Below are positions 36,266 through 45,710 of a stretch of DNA of 64,000 nucleotides, piece after piece. The translations under genes and the position numbers were made by a program. The DNA is taken from assembly GCF_016904945.1 (NCBI RefSeq), contig NZ_JADIKF010000035.1:186001-250000 (forward strand). Direction: 5' to 3'. Every line of letters starts with the position of its first letter. Positions within the stretch are counted from its first letter, which is position 1. The notes under the pieces were generated by a model. It ran no database searches, was not told the DNA's origin, and was given only the letters and a program-made list of their open reading frames with translations. This stretch comes from Dyella mobilis (GTDB lineage: Bacteria > Pseudomonadota > Gammaproteobacteria > Xanthomonadales > Rhodanobacteraceae).

Positions 36266-38419
36266 ATGACCAAACCCATGCGCGCAGCTCGCCAAACCGG
36301 ACCCACCACACACGCATCCACGCTCAAGGAAGGCCTGCCCTTTCCGCTGGGCGCCACCTGGGATGGCCTGGGCGTGAATTTTGCGCTGTTTTCGGCACAT
36401 GCCACCCGGGTGGAACTGTGCCTGTTCGATGAGGACTGCAAAGAAACCGAGCGCGTCACGTTGCCCGAATATACCGACGAGGTGTGGCATGGCTACCTGC
36501 CCGATGCGCGCCCCGGGCAGCTCTACGGCTATCGCGTGCACGGCCCCTACGAGCCCGAGGCTGGACACCGCTTCAACCCGAACAAGCTCCTGCTCGATCC
36601 TTACGCGAAGCAGATCGTGGGCCAGCTGGAATGGAACGATGCCTTGTTCGGATACACCATCGGCCATCCCGACGACGACCTCAGCTATGACGAGCGCGAC
36701 AGCGCACCGTTCATGCCCAAATCGCGCGTGATCGATTCGGCCTTCACCTGGGGCAATCATTACTGGCCCGGCGTGCCTTGGGATCGCACCATTCTTTATG
36801 AAGCCCACGTGCGCGGCTACACGGTGCTGCATCCAAACGTGCCGGACGCACTTCGCGGCACCTTTGCCGGCATGGCCCACCAGGAAGTCGTCGACTACAT
36901 CCGCTCGCTGGGCGTGAGCTCGGTGGAGCTGCTTCCGGTGCATGCCTTTATCGACGAAAAGCATCTGTTCGACGTGGGCTTGCGCGATTATTGGGGATAC
37001 AACACGCTCGGCTTCTTCGCGCCGCATGCGCGTTACATGGCCACCAACACCGTCGCCGAATTCAAGGAAATGGTGGCGCACTTTCACGAAGCGGGGCTGG
37101 AGGTGATCCTCGACGTGGTTTACAACCACACTGCCGAAGGCAACCACCTGGGCCCGACGCTCTCCCTGCGCGGCATCGACAACGCGACCTACTACCGGCT
37201 CGCCGAAAACCCGCGGCTTTACGTCAACGATACCGGCACCGGCAACACGCTCGATCTAAGCCACTCGCGGGTACTGCAAACCGTGATGGATTCCCTGCGC
37301 TACTGGGCAACGGAGATGCGCGTGGACGGCTTCCGTTTCGACCTGGCAACCATCCTCGGCCGCGAATCCCACGGCTTCGACCAGAGCGGCGGATTCCTCG
37401 ATGCCTGCCGGCAGGATCCGGTGCTGGGCAGGGTCAAGCTGATTGCCGAGCCGTGGGATATCGGGCCGGGCGGTTATCAATCCGGAAAATTTTCGCCGGG
37501 TTGGGCCGAGTGGAACGATCGTTTTCGCAATGCGACGCGGGCGTTCTGGCGCGGCGACGAAGGTTCGCTGGCCGACTTCGCCACGCGGCTGACCGGCTCG
37601 GCCGACATTTTCGACCAGCGCGGGCGGCGGCCTTATGCCTCGATCAACTTCGTCACCGCGCACGACGGCTTCACCTTGCGCGACCTGGTGAGCTACAACG
37701 ACAAGCACAACGAAACCAACGGCGAAGAAAACCGCGACGGCTCCAGCAACAACCTCAGCTGGAACCACGGCGCGGAAGGCGCCACCGACGCCCCCGACAT
37801 CCTGCTGCTGCGCAACCGGCAGATGCGCAACCTGCTCGCCAGCGTGCTGCTGGCCCAGGGAACACCGATGCTATTGGCCGGCGATGAATTCGCGCAAAGC
37901 CAGGGTGGCAACAACAACGCCTATTGCCAGGACAACGAGATCACCTGGCTGGATTGGCAATCGGCCGTGGACTATCGCTCGCTGACCGATTTTGTGCGCC
38001 GACTCACCCGCCTTCGCTCCCATCACGCACTGTTGCGGCGAAATCGATTCCTGCACGGCACCATCGACGAAGACTCCGGCATCAAGGATGTGACCTGGCT
38101 GACGCCGGATGGCGAGGAATTCACCGAAGAGCGCTGGAACGATCCGCAATCGCGCTGCCTGGGCATGCTGCTGGACGGACGCGCCAACCCCAGCGGCGTG
38201 AAAAAGCCCGGCGTGGAAAGTACCTTGCTGCTACTGATCAACGCACACCACGAGGCGGCGACGTTCGTGCTGCCGAAGCTGCCGCCGCGTTCCGAATGGC
38301 GGCTATTGCTCAGCAGCGTTTCCGGGACGCGCAAATCGGGGTCTGCCGATCGGGCGAAGACGACATTGGAAGGGCGCAGCCTGATGCTGTACAAGACGCA
38401 CCCGCCCGCGCCTTCCTGA
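36266..38419 (+). CDS. glgX: Glycogen debranching enzyme GlgX
   Basis: 717 residues, last gene of the operon. Hydrolyses alpha-1,6 branches of limit dextrin. An N-terminal CBM48 (PLGATWDGLGVNFALFSAHA) precedes the GH13 barrel: nucleophile Asp359 in MRVDGFRFDLATILGR, acid in LIAEPWDIGPGGYQ, Asp in TAHDGFTLRDLVSYNDKHNE, followed by the NGEENRDG motif. Full length. The released short maltodextrins are substrates of MalQ and TreY from the same operon. Confidence 0.95.
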   Translation: MTKPMRAARQTGPTTHASTLKEGLPFPLGATWDGLGVNFALFSAHATRVELCLFDEDCKETERVTLPEYTDEVWHGYLPDARPGQLYGYRVHGPYEPEAGHRFNPNKLLLDPYAKQIVGQLEWNDALFGYTIGHPDDDLSYDERDSAPFMPKSRVIDSAFTWGNHYWPGVPWDRTILYEAHVRGYTVLHPNVPDALRGTFAGMAHQEVVDYIRSLGVSSVELLPVHAFIDEKHLFDVGLRDYWGYNTLGFFAPHARYMATNTVAEFKEMVAHFHEAGLEVILDVVYNHTAEGNHLGPTLSLRGIDNATYYRLAENPRLYVNDTGTGNTLDLSHSRVLQTVMDSLRYWATEMRVDGFRFDLATILGRESHGFDQSGGFLDACRQDPVLGRVKLIAEPWDIGPGGYQSGKFSPGWAEWNDRFRNATRAFWRGDEGSLADFATRLTGSADIFDQRGRRPYASINFVTAHDGFTLRDLVSYNDKHNETNGEENRDGSSNNLSWNHGAEGATDAPDILLLRNRQMRNLLASVLLAQGTPMLLAGDEFAQSQGGNNNAYCQDNEITWLDWQSAVDYRSLTDFVRRLTRLRSHHALLRRNRFLHGTIDEDSGIKDVTWLTPDGEEFTEERWNDPQSRCLGMLLDGRANPSGVKKPGVESTLLLLINAHHEAATFVLPKLPPRSEWRLLLSSVSGTRKSGSADRAKTTLEGRSLMLYKTHPPAPS

Positions 38420-38810
38420 AACACGAAGCGCTACGCGCCCGACCACAGCGACAAAGACGCCAGCTCCGCAAACACCTCGTACAAAAGCCCTGCCGCAAGA
38501 ACGATCAAAAGCAGAATCTTCAACATCGGCTATCACACTCGGACGCGGTTGTCGCCGCGTCGCGACATCATTTTGACACTGATCACTTTCACATCGGTTT
38601 TCATCGCGTCTTTCGCCGCACGGCGGCGGCAACAGCCCTCATCAACCATTGAGGGATCAGTATCTGCACGATCGACGGTAATTTCGCGTCAAATTTTTCA
38701 TTGACCGCCTTAACTCGCGTAACGGAACAGGGGCCGATTGCGCTGCAAAACTCGCGACGAACACCGTCAAGCTTTCGCAAGCTTCAACAGGAAAACGCTC
38801 GCGCTGCCCC
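38420..38810. other. Intergenic region between convergent glgX and deaminase genes
   Basis: 391 bases. It holds a possible 31-codon minus-strand ORF (listed), a hairpin CCCTC...GAGGG (about 38635-38654) and a direct/inverted AAGCTT pair around 38770-38785. Longer frames here are not convincing. Confidence 0.4.
38431..38526 (-). CDS. Possible 31-residue single-span membrane peptide
   Basis: Begins MLKILLLIVLAAGLLYEVFA and ends in a short polar tail (LASLSLWSGA). One strongly hydrophobic helix with a basic residue near the start would fit a small membrane peptide. There is no clear ribosome-binding site and I recognise no family, so this may be chance. Confidence 0.25.
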   Translation of the reverse strand: MLKILLLIVLAAGLLYEVFAELASLSLWSGA

Positions 38811-39284
38811 CTAGGCCTGCTTGGCGTTGAGTTGCTGCCAGCGTCGATATACCTCGATGGCCGCATCGTCCCTTTGCCGCAACATGGGCAAGCGACGCTC
38901 TTCGATCGGCTTGCTGAATTCCGCGTAAAACGTATCCAGCTCGAAATATTTGCGATCGTCGCGATAGTAAGGCGCGTAGTCTTCGCGCGTCGTCACGTAG
39001 ATAACCTGGCGTGGACTGCAGTAATACATCGACCCCAGGCACATCGGGCACGGGCTGGCCAGGATGTAGATATCGCAATCGGTCAGGTGCTCGGTACCCA
39101 GTTTCCGGCAGGCCTCGCGAATCGCCAGGATCTCCGCATGCGCGGTCGGGTCGCCGGTCTGGGCCACCTTGTTGGGGCTCTCGGCGACCACTTCGCCATC
39201 GCGAACGATCACCGTGGCGAAGGGACGGCCGCCCTCCTCTACGTTTTTCATGGCCAGGTCGATGGTGCGTTTTACGAAATCCAT
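38811..39284 (-). CDS. Guanine deaminase-like nucleoside/nucleobase deaminase
   Basis: 157 residues, full length for the tRNA adenosine/guanine deaminase fold. Zinc ligands are in AHAEILAIREAC (His plus catalytic Glu) and SPCPMCLGSMYY (two Cys). The spacing, PTAHAE motif and the tail with YYRDDRKYFELDTFYAEFSKP are closer to GuaD of Bacillus (guanine to xanthine) than to TadA or cytidine deaminase. The ATG has GAGGTAG upstream. It is divergent from a LysR-type regulator, a common arrangement for a regulated catabolic gene. Confidence 0.85.
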   Translation of the reverse strand: MDFVKRTIDLAMKNVEEGGRPFATVIVRDGEVVAESPNKVAQTGDPTAHAEILAIREACRKLGTEHLTDCDIYILASPCPMCLGSMYYCSPRQVIYVTTREDYAPYYRDDRKYFELDTFYAEFSKPIEERRLPMLRQRDDAAIEVYRRWQQLNAKQA

Positions 39285-39367
39285 GGGGCTACCTCTGCAA
39301 TGTGGAACCGTTGGAGCACAAGGTACGCCTGGCCATCCGTAAGGTAAAAGACTGGTTTATTATGGTT

Positions 39368-39388
39368 CCCATTGGTATTGCTTATGGG
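39368..39388. promoter_or_regulatory. LysR-type T-N11-A box
   Basis: CCCAT, eleven bases, ATGGG: perfect dyad with the T-N11-A spacing of LysR-type regulators. It lies 10 bases before the regulator start and 84 bases from the divergent deaminase start, the usual position for autorepression and divergent activation. Confidence 0.6.
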
Positions 39389-39397
39389 TCTGCAGCC

Positions 39398-40288
39398 ATG
39401 CTTCTGCGCCACATCAAGTATTTCCTCGCCGTCGTCGAACACGGCGGCTTCACTCGCGCGGCGGCGGCGCTGCACGTTTCCCAGCCCGCGCTTTCGCAAC
39501 AGATCCGGCAGCTCGAAGAGTCGCTCGGCGCGACCCTGTTCGACCGCACCGGCAGGCAGGTGCGCCTCACGGACGCGGGCAAGGAATACACGCTGCACGC
39601 GCGGCGCGCATTGCTGGACCTGGACGCGGGCAAGCGGGCCCTGCACGACGTGCAGGATCTGAGCCGGGGCGAGCTTCGTATCGGCATGACACCCACGTTT
39701 ACTTACTACCTGGCCGGTCCGCTGGCCGAAGCCTTTCACCGACGTCATGGCGGCGTCACCCTGGCGATGAAGGAAATGCCGCAGGATCGCCTGGAGGAGA
39801 TTCTGAGCGACGACCGGCTCGATGTGGGCATCGGTTTCGACGAGGCACGCTCCGCCGACATCCAGGCGCAACCGCTGTTCGAGGAAACGCTGGCGCTGGT
39901 GGTGGGCAAATCGCACCCCAGCAGCGGCAAGAAGACCATCGGCTTGCGCGCTCTCAACGACGAGTCCCTGGTGCTGCTTTCCGGGGAATTTGCCACGCGC
40001 GAGCAGATCGATCGCTACTGCCGGCAGCACCTCGTGCATCCGCGTGTCGCCATCGAAGCCAATTCCGTCGGCATGGTGGTGGAAATCGTTCGGCGTACGA
40101 CCCTGTCCACGCTGCTGCCGGCGGCCATCGCACGGCAGCATCCGGACCTTTGCGCCGTGGCGCTCAATCCCGGCTTGCTCAAGCGCACGGCGGTCCTGCT
40201 GCAGCGCAAGGATGCATATCGAAGTGCCGCATCGCGCGCCGTCGTCGATCTGCTGCTCAAAGAGCGCATCGGCGTCGCAAAACGCTGA
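39398..40288 (+). CDS. LysR-family regulator, CynR-like
   Basis: 296 residues. ATG 39398 gives MLLRHIKYFLAVVEHGGFTR and AAALHVSQPALSQQIRQLEE, the winged helix-turn-helix of LysR regulators and very close in pattern to CynR. The substrate-binding domain runs from about residue 90 (GELRIGMTPTFTYYLAGPL). The open frame begins much earlier (39011), but only this start matches the family. Probable target: the divergent deaminase gene and itself. The effector cannot be read. The gene ends at a 13-bp hairpin shared with the convergent receptor gene. Confidence 0.9.
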   Translation: MLLRHIKYFLAVVEHGGFTRAAAALHVSQPALSQQIRQLEESLGATLFDRTGRQVRLTDAGKEYTLHARRALLDLDAGKRALHDVQDLSRGELRIGMTPTFTYYLAGPLAEAFHRRHGGVTLAMKEMPQDRLEEILSDDRLDVGIGFDEARSADIQAQPLFEETLALVVGKSHPSSGKKTIGLRALNDESLVLLSGEFATREQIDRYCRQHLVHPRVAIEANSVGMVVEIVRRTTLSTLLPAAIARQHPDLCAVALNPGLLKRTAVLLQRKDAYRSAASRAVVDLLLKERIGVAKR

Positions 40289-40316
40289 AGGTGCCTTGAT
40301 GCGATCAAGGCACCTT
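40288..40316. terminator. Perfect 13-bp hairpin between convergent genes
   Basis: AAGGTGCCTTGAT, loop GCG, ATCAAGGCACCTT. It begins on the last base of the regulator stop codon and lies 25 bases from the end of the convergent TonB-dependent receptor. Probably a bidirectional terminator, though there is no long T-run. Confidence 0.7.
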
Positions 40317-40340
40317 GCGATTCCCTCGTCGCCTAATGAG

Positions 40341-43232
40341 CTAGAACTTCACCTTCACGCCAAGATTGAAGAAGCGACCGACGATGCCCGACTGCGCGAA
40401 GCCTGGGTTGTAGTTGAGCCCCGCGTAGTTGGCCGGATCGAACGGCGGCAGCCGGTTGAACAGATTGAAGATCGACGCGGTCACCGTAACGTGCCGGTTG
40501 ATGTCGTAGCTGCCGGTCAGATCCACATCGGTGAAGGAACCCGTCCAGCAACTGTTGGGGAACGGCAGGCCGTCCGGATTGGTCGACAGGCAGGAGCCTG
40601 GAACGGGCAGCACGCCGACATCCTGCGACACCATCAGCATGCCGCTGGTGTAGCGCGCCGTCATCGTCACCGTAGCGGGGCCGTAGATCAGCGTATTGGA
40701 CCAGGCTCCGCGCAGACGCGGCGTGCCCGTGCCGGCGGACAGCACATAAGGCGCCTGATACCCCACGAACTGGTACACCTGCCCGGGGCCGTACGACTGC
40801 TCCCAGTTGAAGATTTCGGTGCCGCTGAGATCGCTTTCCCACTGAATGCCGTTGTCGAACTTCACGTGGGTCTGCAGATCCAGGTCGACGCCGTTGGTCT
40901 TCAGCCAGTTCGCGTTGACGTAGGGCGCAGTAAGCACCGCCGGCGTGGGCATCATGTCCGGATAATTCGGGTCCGGCCGATTCGGCGTCACGGTAAAGCC
41001 GGCGGGAAGCGTCAGACCGGAAAAATAGTTGTTGATGGCCAGGCCCCAATTGGGGTCGGAAATCACGCTGGTTTTCTTGATCTGGTAGTAATCGAGCGAA
41101 GCGCTGAGCCAGCTCGTGGGCTGCAACACCACGCCGAACGTGATGCTGGTGGACTTTTCCGGTTTCAGAACGGGGCTGCCGACACTGAGTTCGCCTACTC
41201 CAGTGTGCTGCACGTAGCTATCGTCGCCATGCGCCGCGATATAGGAAGCCGGCGGCGTGTAAGGCGTTCCTCCGTAGGACAGCGAATCGCCCAATTGGAA
41301 GAAGCTCGGTGCGCGAAAACCTTTCGAATACGTGCCACGCAGCGCCAGCCAGTCCAGCGGCTTCCATTTCAGGCCGAGCTTGGGCGAGAAATTATTGCCC
41401 ACGTCGGAGTAGTGATCGAATCGACCGGAGAGATCGGCTTCCAACGATTCCAGGATCGGCGCGTCGAACTCGAAATACACGCCCGCCACGGTGCGGTGCC
41501 CTGCAGCCTGTACGACGTTGCGGTTCTGGTATTCGTTGTTGGGATTGATTTCAGGGTAGTTCTGCGCTTCGTAGCGGAACTGCCCGCCCAAGGCCAAGGC
41601 AGACGTGCCGCCGGGAAGATCCCACAGCTCGTGGTTGGCAGAAAGGTCCAGCGCATGCAGGTCCGAGGTGGCCAAGGTGTTGAGCGGCGGCGCCAGCGAA
41701 TTCAATTCGGCCTGGCTGTTGGCGCCAGGATTGACGAAGTTGTAGGTGCCGTTGACGACCGCGTTGTACAGCGCGTTGTAGTTCAGATAGCCAAGCGCCT
41801 CGGTGCTCAACCAGGTGTGATTGAGCGACAGGGAGGCATCGTAGTTCCAGCCGGCGAGCGTGCCGGAGATATCGCCGACCAGACGCGCATTGTGGTTGCT
41901 GGTGTTCTGCATCTGCGGCAGGCCCTGGAAGGCATAGCTGATCAGCGCATCCTGTTGCTGCGCGGCGAACGGATCGTTGGGATTGAGCTGGCCGTTGGCC
42001 AGTTGCCACGGCAGCACGATGCCGGTGGTATTGGTCGGCGTGGTGCTTTGAATCTGCGCCAGGCTGCCTTCCTGCGCCCAGGACTGATACTGGGACATGC
42101 TCGCCGAGACATAGGCCTTGGTGCTGTCGTTGATCTTGAAGGTCAGGCGGCTATACAAGCCGAACTGATTCGACTTCGGTTGAACCTCGCTGTATTGGCC
42201 GGAGATGTTCTGCGAACAATAGGCGCCGGGATTATTGGGATCGTTGGTGACCAGGGTCGAATTCGAGCCGCAGGGCCGCAGCGGTTGCCACACGCCGTCG
42301 GCGGTGGGCAGACCGGTGAGAATGTCGCCGTTGCTGATGGTGGCTGGCCGCACCGCGCCGTAAATGGAGCCGTTGCTGGACGGCACGTTGGGATTGGTGC
42401 CGCCGATCGAGGACAGGTCGTTGGTGTTGAACGGGAACGGCCGACTCATGGCCTGAATCGATTGATCCGTTTCCACCTGGAGGCTGACATAGAGGTTGTA
42501 ACCGTCCTTGTTCAAATCGCCGGTACCGGCCAGCAAGGTGCCTTTCTTGGTAAAACCGCCGCCACGCTGGGAATCGCCCACGTCGGCAGTCAGCTGGACG
42601 CCCTGGTAAGAAGACTTCAGGATGATATTGACGACACCCGCAATGGCGTCGGCGCCGTACAGCGACGAAGCGCCGTCTTTCAGCACTTCGATGTGATCCA
42701 CCGCCGCCAGCGGCAAGGTATTGAGGTCGACGAAAGAGCGTTCGCCGTCGTCGGCACCGGCGAAGTCCGCCACGCGCTTGCCGTCGACCAGTACCAGCGT
42801 CGAATCCACGGTGAGGCCGCGCATCGAGATACCCGAAGCGCCCACCGCCAGTGCACCGGGGAACGAGTTGGGCAAGGAGCCGCTGTTATCCGCTGAGATC
42901 GAACGCAACAGATCGGACACCGTGCTGAAACCGCTGCGCTGAATGTCCTGCGCGGAAATCATGGTTACCGGCGAGGGCGTTTCCAGGTCGATGCGTGGAA
43001 TCGCCGAGCCCGTCACCATCACGGTCTGCAGCTGCTTGGCGCCGTTTGCGCTGGGAGCCGAAGACGGCGGGCTTTGGTCATTGAGGTTCTGCGAACCCGT
43101 TGAAGCGTTATCTTGCGACGTCGTGCCTGGTGAAGACGTATTGGACGAAGATGTGCTCTGTGCGTGACTCACACCTGCGATCGGAATGAACAGCAATCCC
43201 ACCAACGAAGCCGCCAACTTGTTGCGGTGCAT
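40341..43232 (-). CDS. TonB-dependent outer-membrane receptor
   Basis: 963 residues. ATG 43232 has GGGAGG seven bases upstream and begins a signal peptide (MHRNKLAASLVGLLFIPIAG, cleavage near SHAQ). A Ser/Asn-rich spacer leads to KQLQTVMVTGSAIPRIDLE, then the plug domain (SPVTMISAQDIQRSGFSTVS, TLVLVDGKRVADF, IEVLKDGASSLYGADAIAGV) and a 22-strand barrel ending NLGVKVKF. It takes up a substrate across the outer membrane using TonB energy. The style is that of xanthomonad receptors without an N-terminal signalling domain. The divergent S9 peptidase suggests a peptide substrate, which is inference. Confidence 0.93.
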   Translation of the reverse strand: MHRNKLAASLVGLLFIPIAGVSHAQSTSSSNTSSPGTTSQDNASTGSQNLNDQSPPSSAPSANGAKQLQTVMVTGSAIPRIDLETPSPVTMISAQDIQRSGFSTVSDLLRSISADNSGSLPNSFPGALAVGASGISMRGLTVDSTLVLVDGKRVADFAGADDGERSFVDLNTLPLAAVDHIEVLKDGASSLYGADAIAGVVNIILKSSYQGVQLTADVGDSQRGGGFTKKGTLLAGTGDLNKDGYNLYVSLQVETDQSIQAMSRPFPFNTNDLSSIGGTNPNVPSSNGSIYGAVRPATISNGDILTGLPTADGVWQPLRPCGSNSTLVTNDPNNPGAYCSQNISGQYSEVQPKSNQFGLYSRLTFKINDSTKAYVSASMSQYQSWAQEGSLAQIQSTTPTNTTGIVLPWQLANGQLNPNDPFAAQQQDALISYAFQGLPQMQNTSNHNARLVGDISGTLAGWNYDASLSLNHTWLSTEALGYLNYNALYNAVVNGTYNFVNPGANSQAELNSLAPPLNTLATSDLHALDLSANHELWDLPGGTSALALGGQFRYEAQNYPEINPNNEYQNRNVVQAAGHRTVAGVYFEFDAPILESLEADLSGRFDHYSDVGNNFSPKLGLKWKPLDWLALRGTYSKGFRAPSFFQLGDSLSYGGTPYTPPASYIAAHGDDSYVQHTGVGELSVGSPVLKPEKSTSITFGVVLQPTSWLSASLDYYQIKKTSVISDPNWGLAINNYFSGLTLPAGFTVTPNRPDPNYPDMMPTPAVLTAPYVNANWLKTNGVDLDLQTHVKFDNGIQWESDLSGTEIFNWEQSYGPGQVYQFVGYQAPYVLSAGTGTPRLRGAWSNTLIYGPATVTMTARYTSGMLMVSQDVGVLPVPGSCLSTNPDGLPFPNSCWTGSFTDVDLTGSYDINRHVTVTASIFNLFNRLPPFDPANYAGLNYNPGFAQSGIVGRFFNLGVKVKF

Positions 43233-43600
43233 GCGAGTACCTCCCATTTTTTAATCTTTCTAGGCAAAACAAACGATATTTACGTCCTCCGCGAGTGATT
43301 TCTCACCGGATCTCGATACGATCTGAAGTTGCCGCGTGCATGGGCACGCGCGCATGGAATGAGCCGATGCCATCGGCCAACGATGTGATGACGTCCGGCC
43401 GAAACGCAGGGCGAAAGCGCCGCCTGCGACGAAGACAAAACCGGACGATGGCGCCTGCGCGCAATAACCTGTGACCGAGAGCTACCGCTACTCCCCATAG
43501 CCGCACCCTACTGCCAGAGCATTATTATTATAATATTGTCTTACGATTTAAATTGTCAAACCAGCAGGCACCCCACTCCAACGATTCCGGAGTCCGACCG
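43233..43600. other. Divergent promoter region, receptor/S9 peptidase
   Basis: 368 bases. It contains a strongly AT-rich block at 43520-43560, in contrast to the surrounding high GC, with a perfect TATAAT at 43529-43534 on the plus strand; no good -35 at the right distance was found. No gene is supported, although an in-frame TTG at 43553 could lengthen the peptidase. Confidence 0.5.
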
Positions 43601-45673
43601 ATGGCCGACCTTCACCGCCGCACTTCAATGGGCCGTTTTCCCGCCACCACCACGCCGACTGCGACACCGCCCTGCCCGTCGCCGCGACGAATAAGCCGAA
43701 CAGCAGCGACGATGTTCGCCAGCCTGGCGGCGCTGGTGTCGATCCCTGGCTTGGCCGCGAGCCCATCTACGCTGCAACTGTCCGATCTGAGCAAACTGAC
43801 CAGCCTGAAAGAGCCGCAAATCTCGCCAGACGGAAAGTGGATCGCCGTGATCGTTTCCGTGCCCGACCTGGCATCCAACGAGCGACAGCAGGAAATCGAC
43901 CTGGTAAACACCAGCACCGGCGCACGGCGTGCACTGACCTCGCATCGCAAGCAACTGTCCATGCCGCGCTGGTCTCCGGACGGCTCCAGGCTTGCCTTCA
44001 TTGCCGAAGACGCGCATTCCGCGCAGGCGCAGATTTTCGTGCTGCCCATGAATGGCGGCGACGCCGTCAGTGTGACCAGCGCTGCGCAAGGCGTGGATGC
44101 GTACGACTGGAGTCCGGACGGCAAGCAATTGGCATTCATCGCCCAAGACGAAGCCACAAAACTCGAGCCCGGCAAAAAACAGGGAGACGCCTTCAAGGTG
44201 GATCACAACCAGTTCCTGATGCGTGCCGCGCAAGCACCCTGGAATCTATGGGTGGTTGCAAGCCAGGGCGGAGCGGCCAAACGCCTGACCCAAGGCACCG
44301 GCAGCCTGTCCACGGATCAACAGGACGATACGCCCACGCCATCCTGGCGCCGCGACGGACAAAGCATTGCCTTCGCGCAGTTTCCGGATCCGTATTGGGG
44401 CACATCGTTCAAATCCGTGATTGCCCAGGTGGCGCCCGGAGGCAGCGCGTCTGCGGTGCTGGTATCGGATCAAGGCAGCATGGATCCCACTTATGCGCCC
44501 GACAGCGATGCCCTCGCCTTCTTGCGTCCGCGCGGTGGCGACCAGAACAACGGCAATGCGGTCTACGTTGCCGAGCACGGCGCGATCCGCGATGTCACTC
44601 AGGATCTGGCACGCAACATTCAACGCTATGCATGGCTGCCCGGCGGCAGCGCACTTTTACTGGAAGGAGCGGATGGCACGACGGCGTCGCTGTGGCGACA
44701 GCCGCTGGCAGGCAAGGCGCAGAAACTCGACCTGGGCGATGTTGTCGCGCATCCGGAGATATCGGTATCCCGGCAAGGAGCCATCGCCTTCGTCGGCAGT
44801 ACGGCCGTCCATCCCGACGAGTTGTACCTCATGACATCGGCAACGGCCAAGCCACGCCGGCTCACCGATATCAATGCGTTTGTCGATGGCGTCGCGCTCT
44901 CGCGCACCACATCCATCGACTGGAAAAGCACCGACGGGTTCCAGGAAGACGGCGTGCTCACTTATCCGGCAGGTTACCGCGATGGCGAAAAATATCCGCT
45001 TGCGCTGGTCATCCACGGCGGCCCCCAAGAAGCGTCGTCGGTGGCATTCGCATTCTTGCCGCAATGGCTGGCCGCGCAGGGCATCGCCGTTTTCCAGCCC
45101 AATTACCGCGGCAGCACGAATCTTGGCGATGCCTACCAGCATGCGATTTTTCGCGATACCGCCGACGGCCCCGGCAAGGATGTGATGGCCGGGCTGGCCG
45201 CGGTGGAACGGCTCGGTTTCGTCGATCAGCAACGCGTTGGCGTCAGCGGCTGGTCCTATGGCGGATTCATGGTGGCCTGGCTGACCAGCCATTACGACAC
45301 CTGGAAAGCGGCTGTCGCCGGCGCGCCGCTTACCGACTGGGTGATGGATTACACCATCTCCTATTACCAGCAAGGCGACATTTTCTACTTCGGCGGATCA
45401 CCCTGGGTAGACAAATACTGGGATATCTGGCGCACGCAATCGCCTATTGCGTATGCCCGCAACGTGAAAGCGCCCACGCTCATTCTCGGCGACGTCGGCG
45501 ACCCGGACGTGCCGCTGGTCAACAGTTACGAGTGGTATCACGCCTTGCGCGACAACGGCGTGCCAGTGGAGTTCTACGCTTACCCTGCCGACACGCATTT
45601 TCCCCACGACATCGTGCGCACGAGCGATGTCTACCGGCGCTGGGAAGAGTGGCTGGCCCGATATCTGAAGTGA
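43601..45673 (+). CDS. S9-family (prolyl oligopeptidase/acylaminoacyl) peptidase, exported
   Basis: 690 residues. After a basic, proline-rich start and a hydrophobic signal (RTAATMFASLAALVSIPGLA) there is a beta-propeller with WD-like SPDGK repeats (QISPDGKWIAV, RWSPDGSRLAF, DWSPDGKQLAF). The C-terminal hydrolase has LALVIHGGPQ, nucleophile GVSGWSYGGFM, acid in GDVGDPDVP and histidine in ADTHFPHD. These enzymes cleave short peptides, here probably in the periplasm. ATG 43601 has GGAG upstream; the frame opens earlier at a TTG. It is divergent from a TonB-dependent receptor, suggesting a peptide-use pair. Confidence 0.92.
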   Translation: MADLHRRTSMGRFPATTTPTATPPCPSPRRISRTAATMFASLAALVSIPGLAASPSTLQLSDLSKLTSLKEPQISPDGKWIAVIVSVPDLASNERQQEIDLVNTSTGARRALTSHRKQLSMPRWSPDGSRLAFIAEDAHSAQAQIFVLPMNGGDAVSVTSAAQGVDAYDWSPDGKQLAFIAQDEATKLEPGKKQGDAFKVDHNQFLMRAAQAPWNLWVVASQGGAAKRLTQGTGSLSTDQQDDTPTPSWRRDGQSIAFAQFPDPYWGTSFKSVIAQVAPGGSASAVLVSDQGSMDPTYAPDSDALAFLRPRGGDQNNGNAVYVAEHGAIRDVTQDLARNIQRYAWLPGGSALLLEGADGTTASLWRQPLAGKAQKLDLGDVVAHPEISVSRQGAIAFVGSTAVHPDELYLMTSATAKPRRLTDINAFVDGVALSRTTSIDWKSTDGFQEDGVLTYPAGYRDGEKYPLALVIHGGPQEASSVAFAFLPQWLAAQGIAVFQPNYRGSTNLGDAYQHAIFRDTADGPGKDVMAGLAAVERLGFVDQQRVGVSGWSYGGFMVAWLTSHYDTWKAAVAGAPLTDWVMDYTISYYQQGDIFYFGGSPWVDKYWDIWRTQSPIAYARNVKAPTLILGDVGDPDVPLVNSYEWYHALRDNGVPVEFYAYPADTHFPHDIVRTSDVYRRWEEWLARYLK

Positions 45674-45710
45674 CGGCTTGCGCACGTGGATCGCATCGCT
45701 TCAAAGCCTT

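Noticed and set aside
39822..42896. 1024-codon plus-strand frame over the TonB-dependent receptor
   Set aside because: Antisense to a complete receptor with signal peptide, plug and barrel; product is Arg/His-rich without family features.
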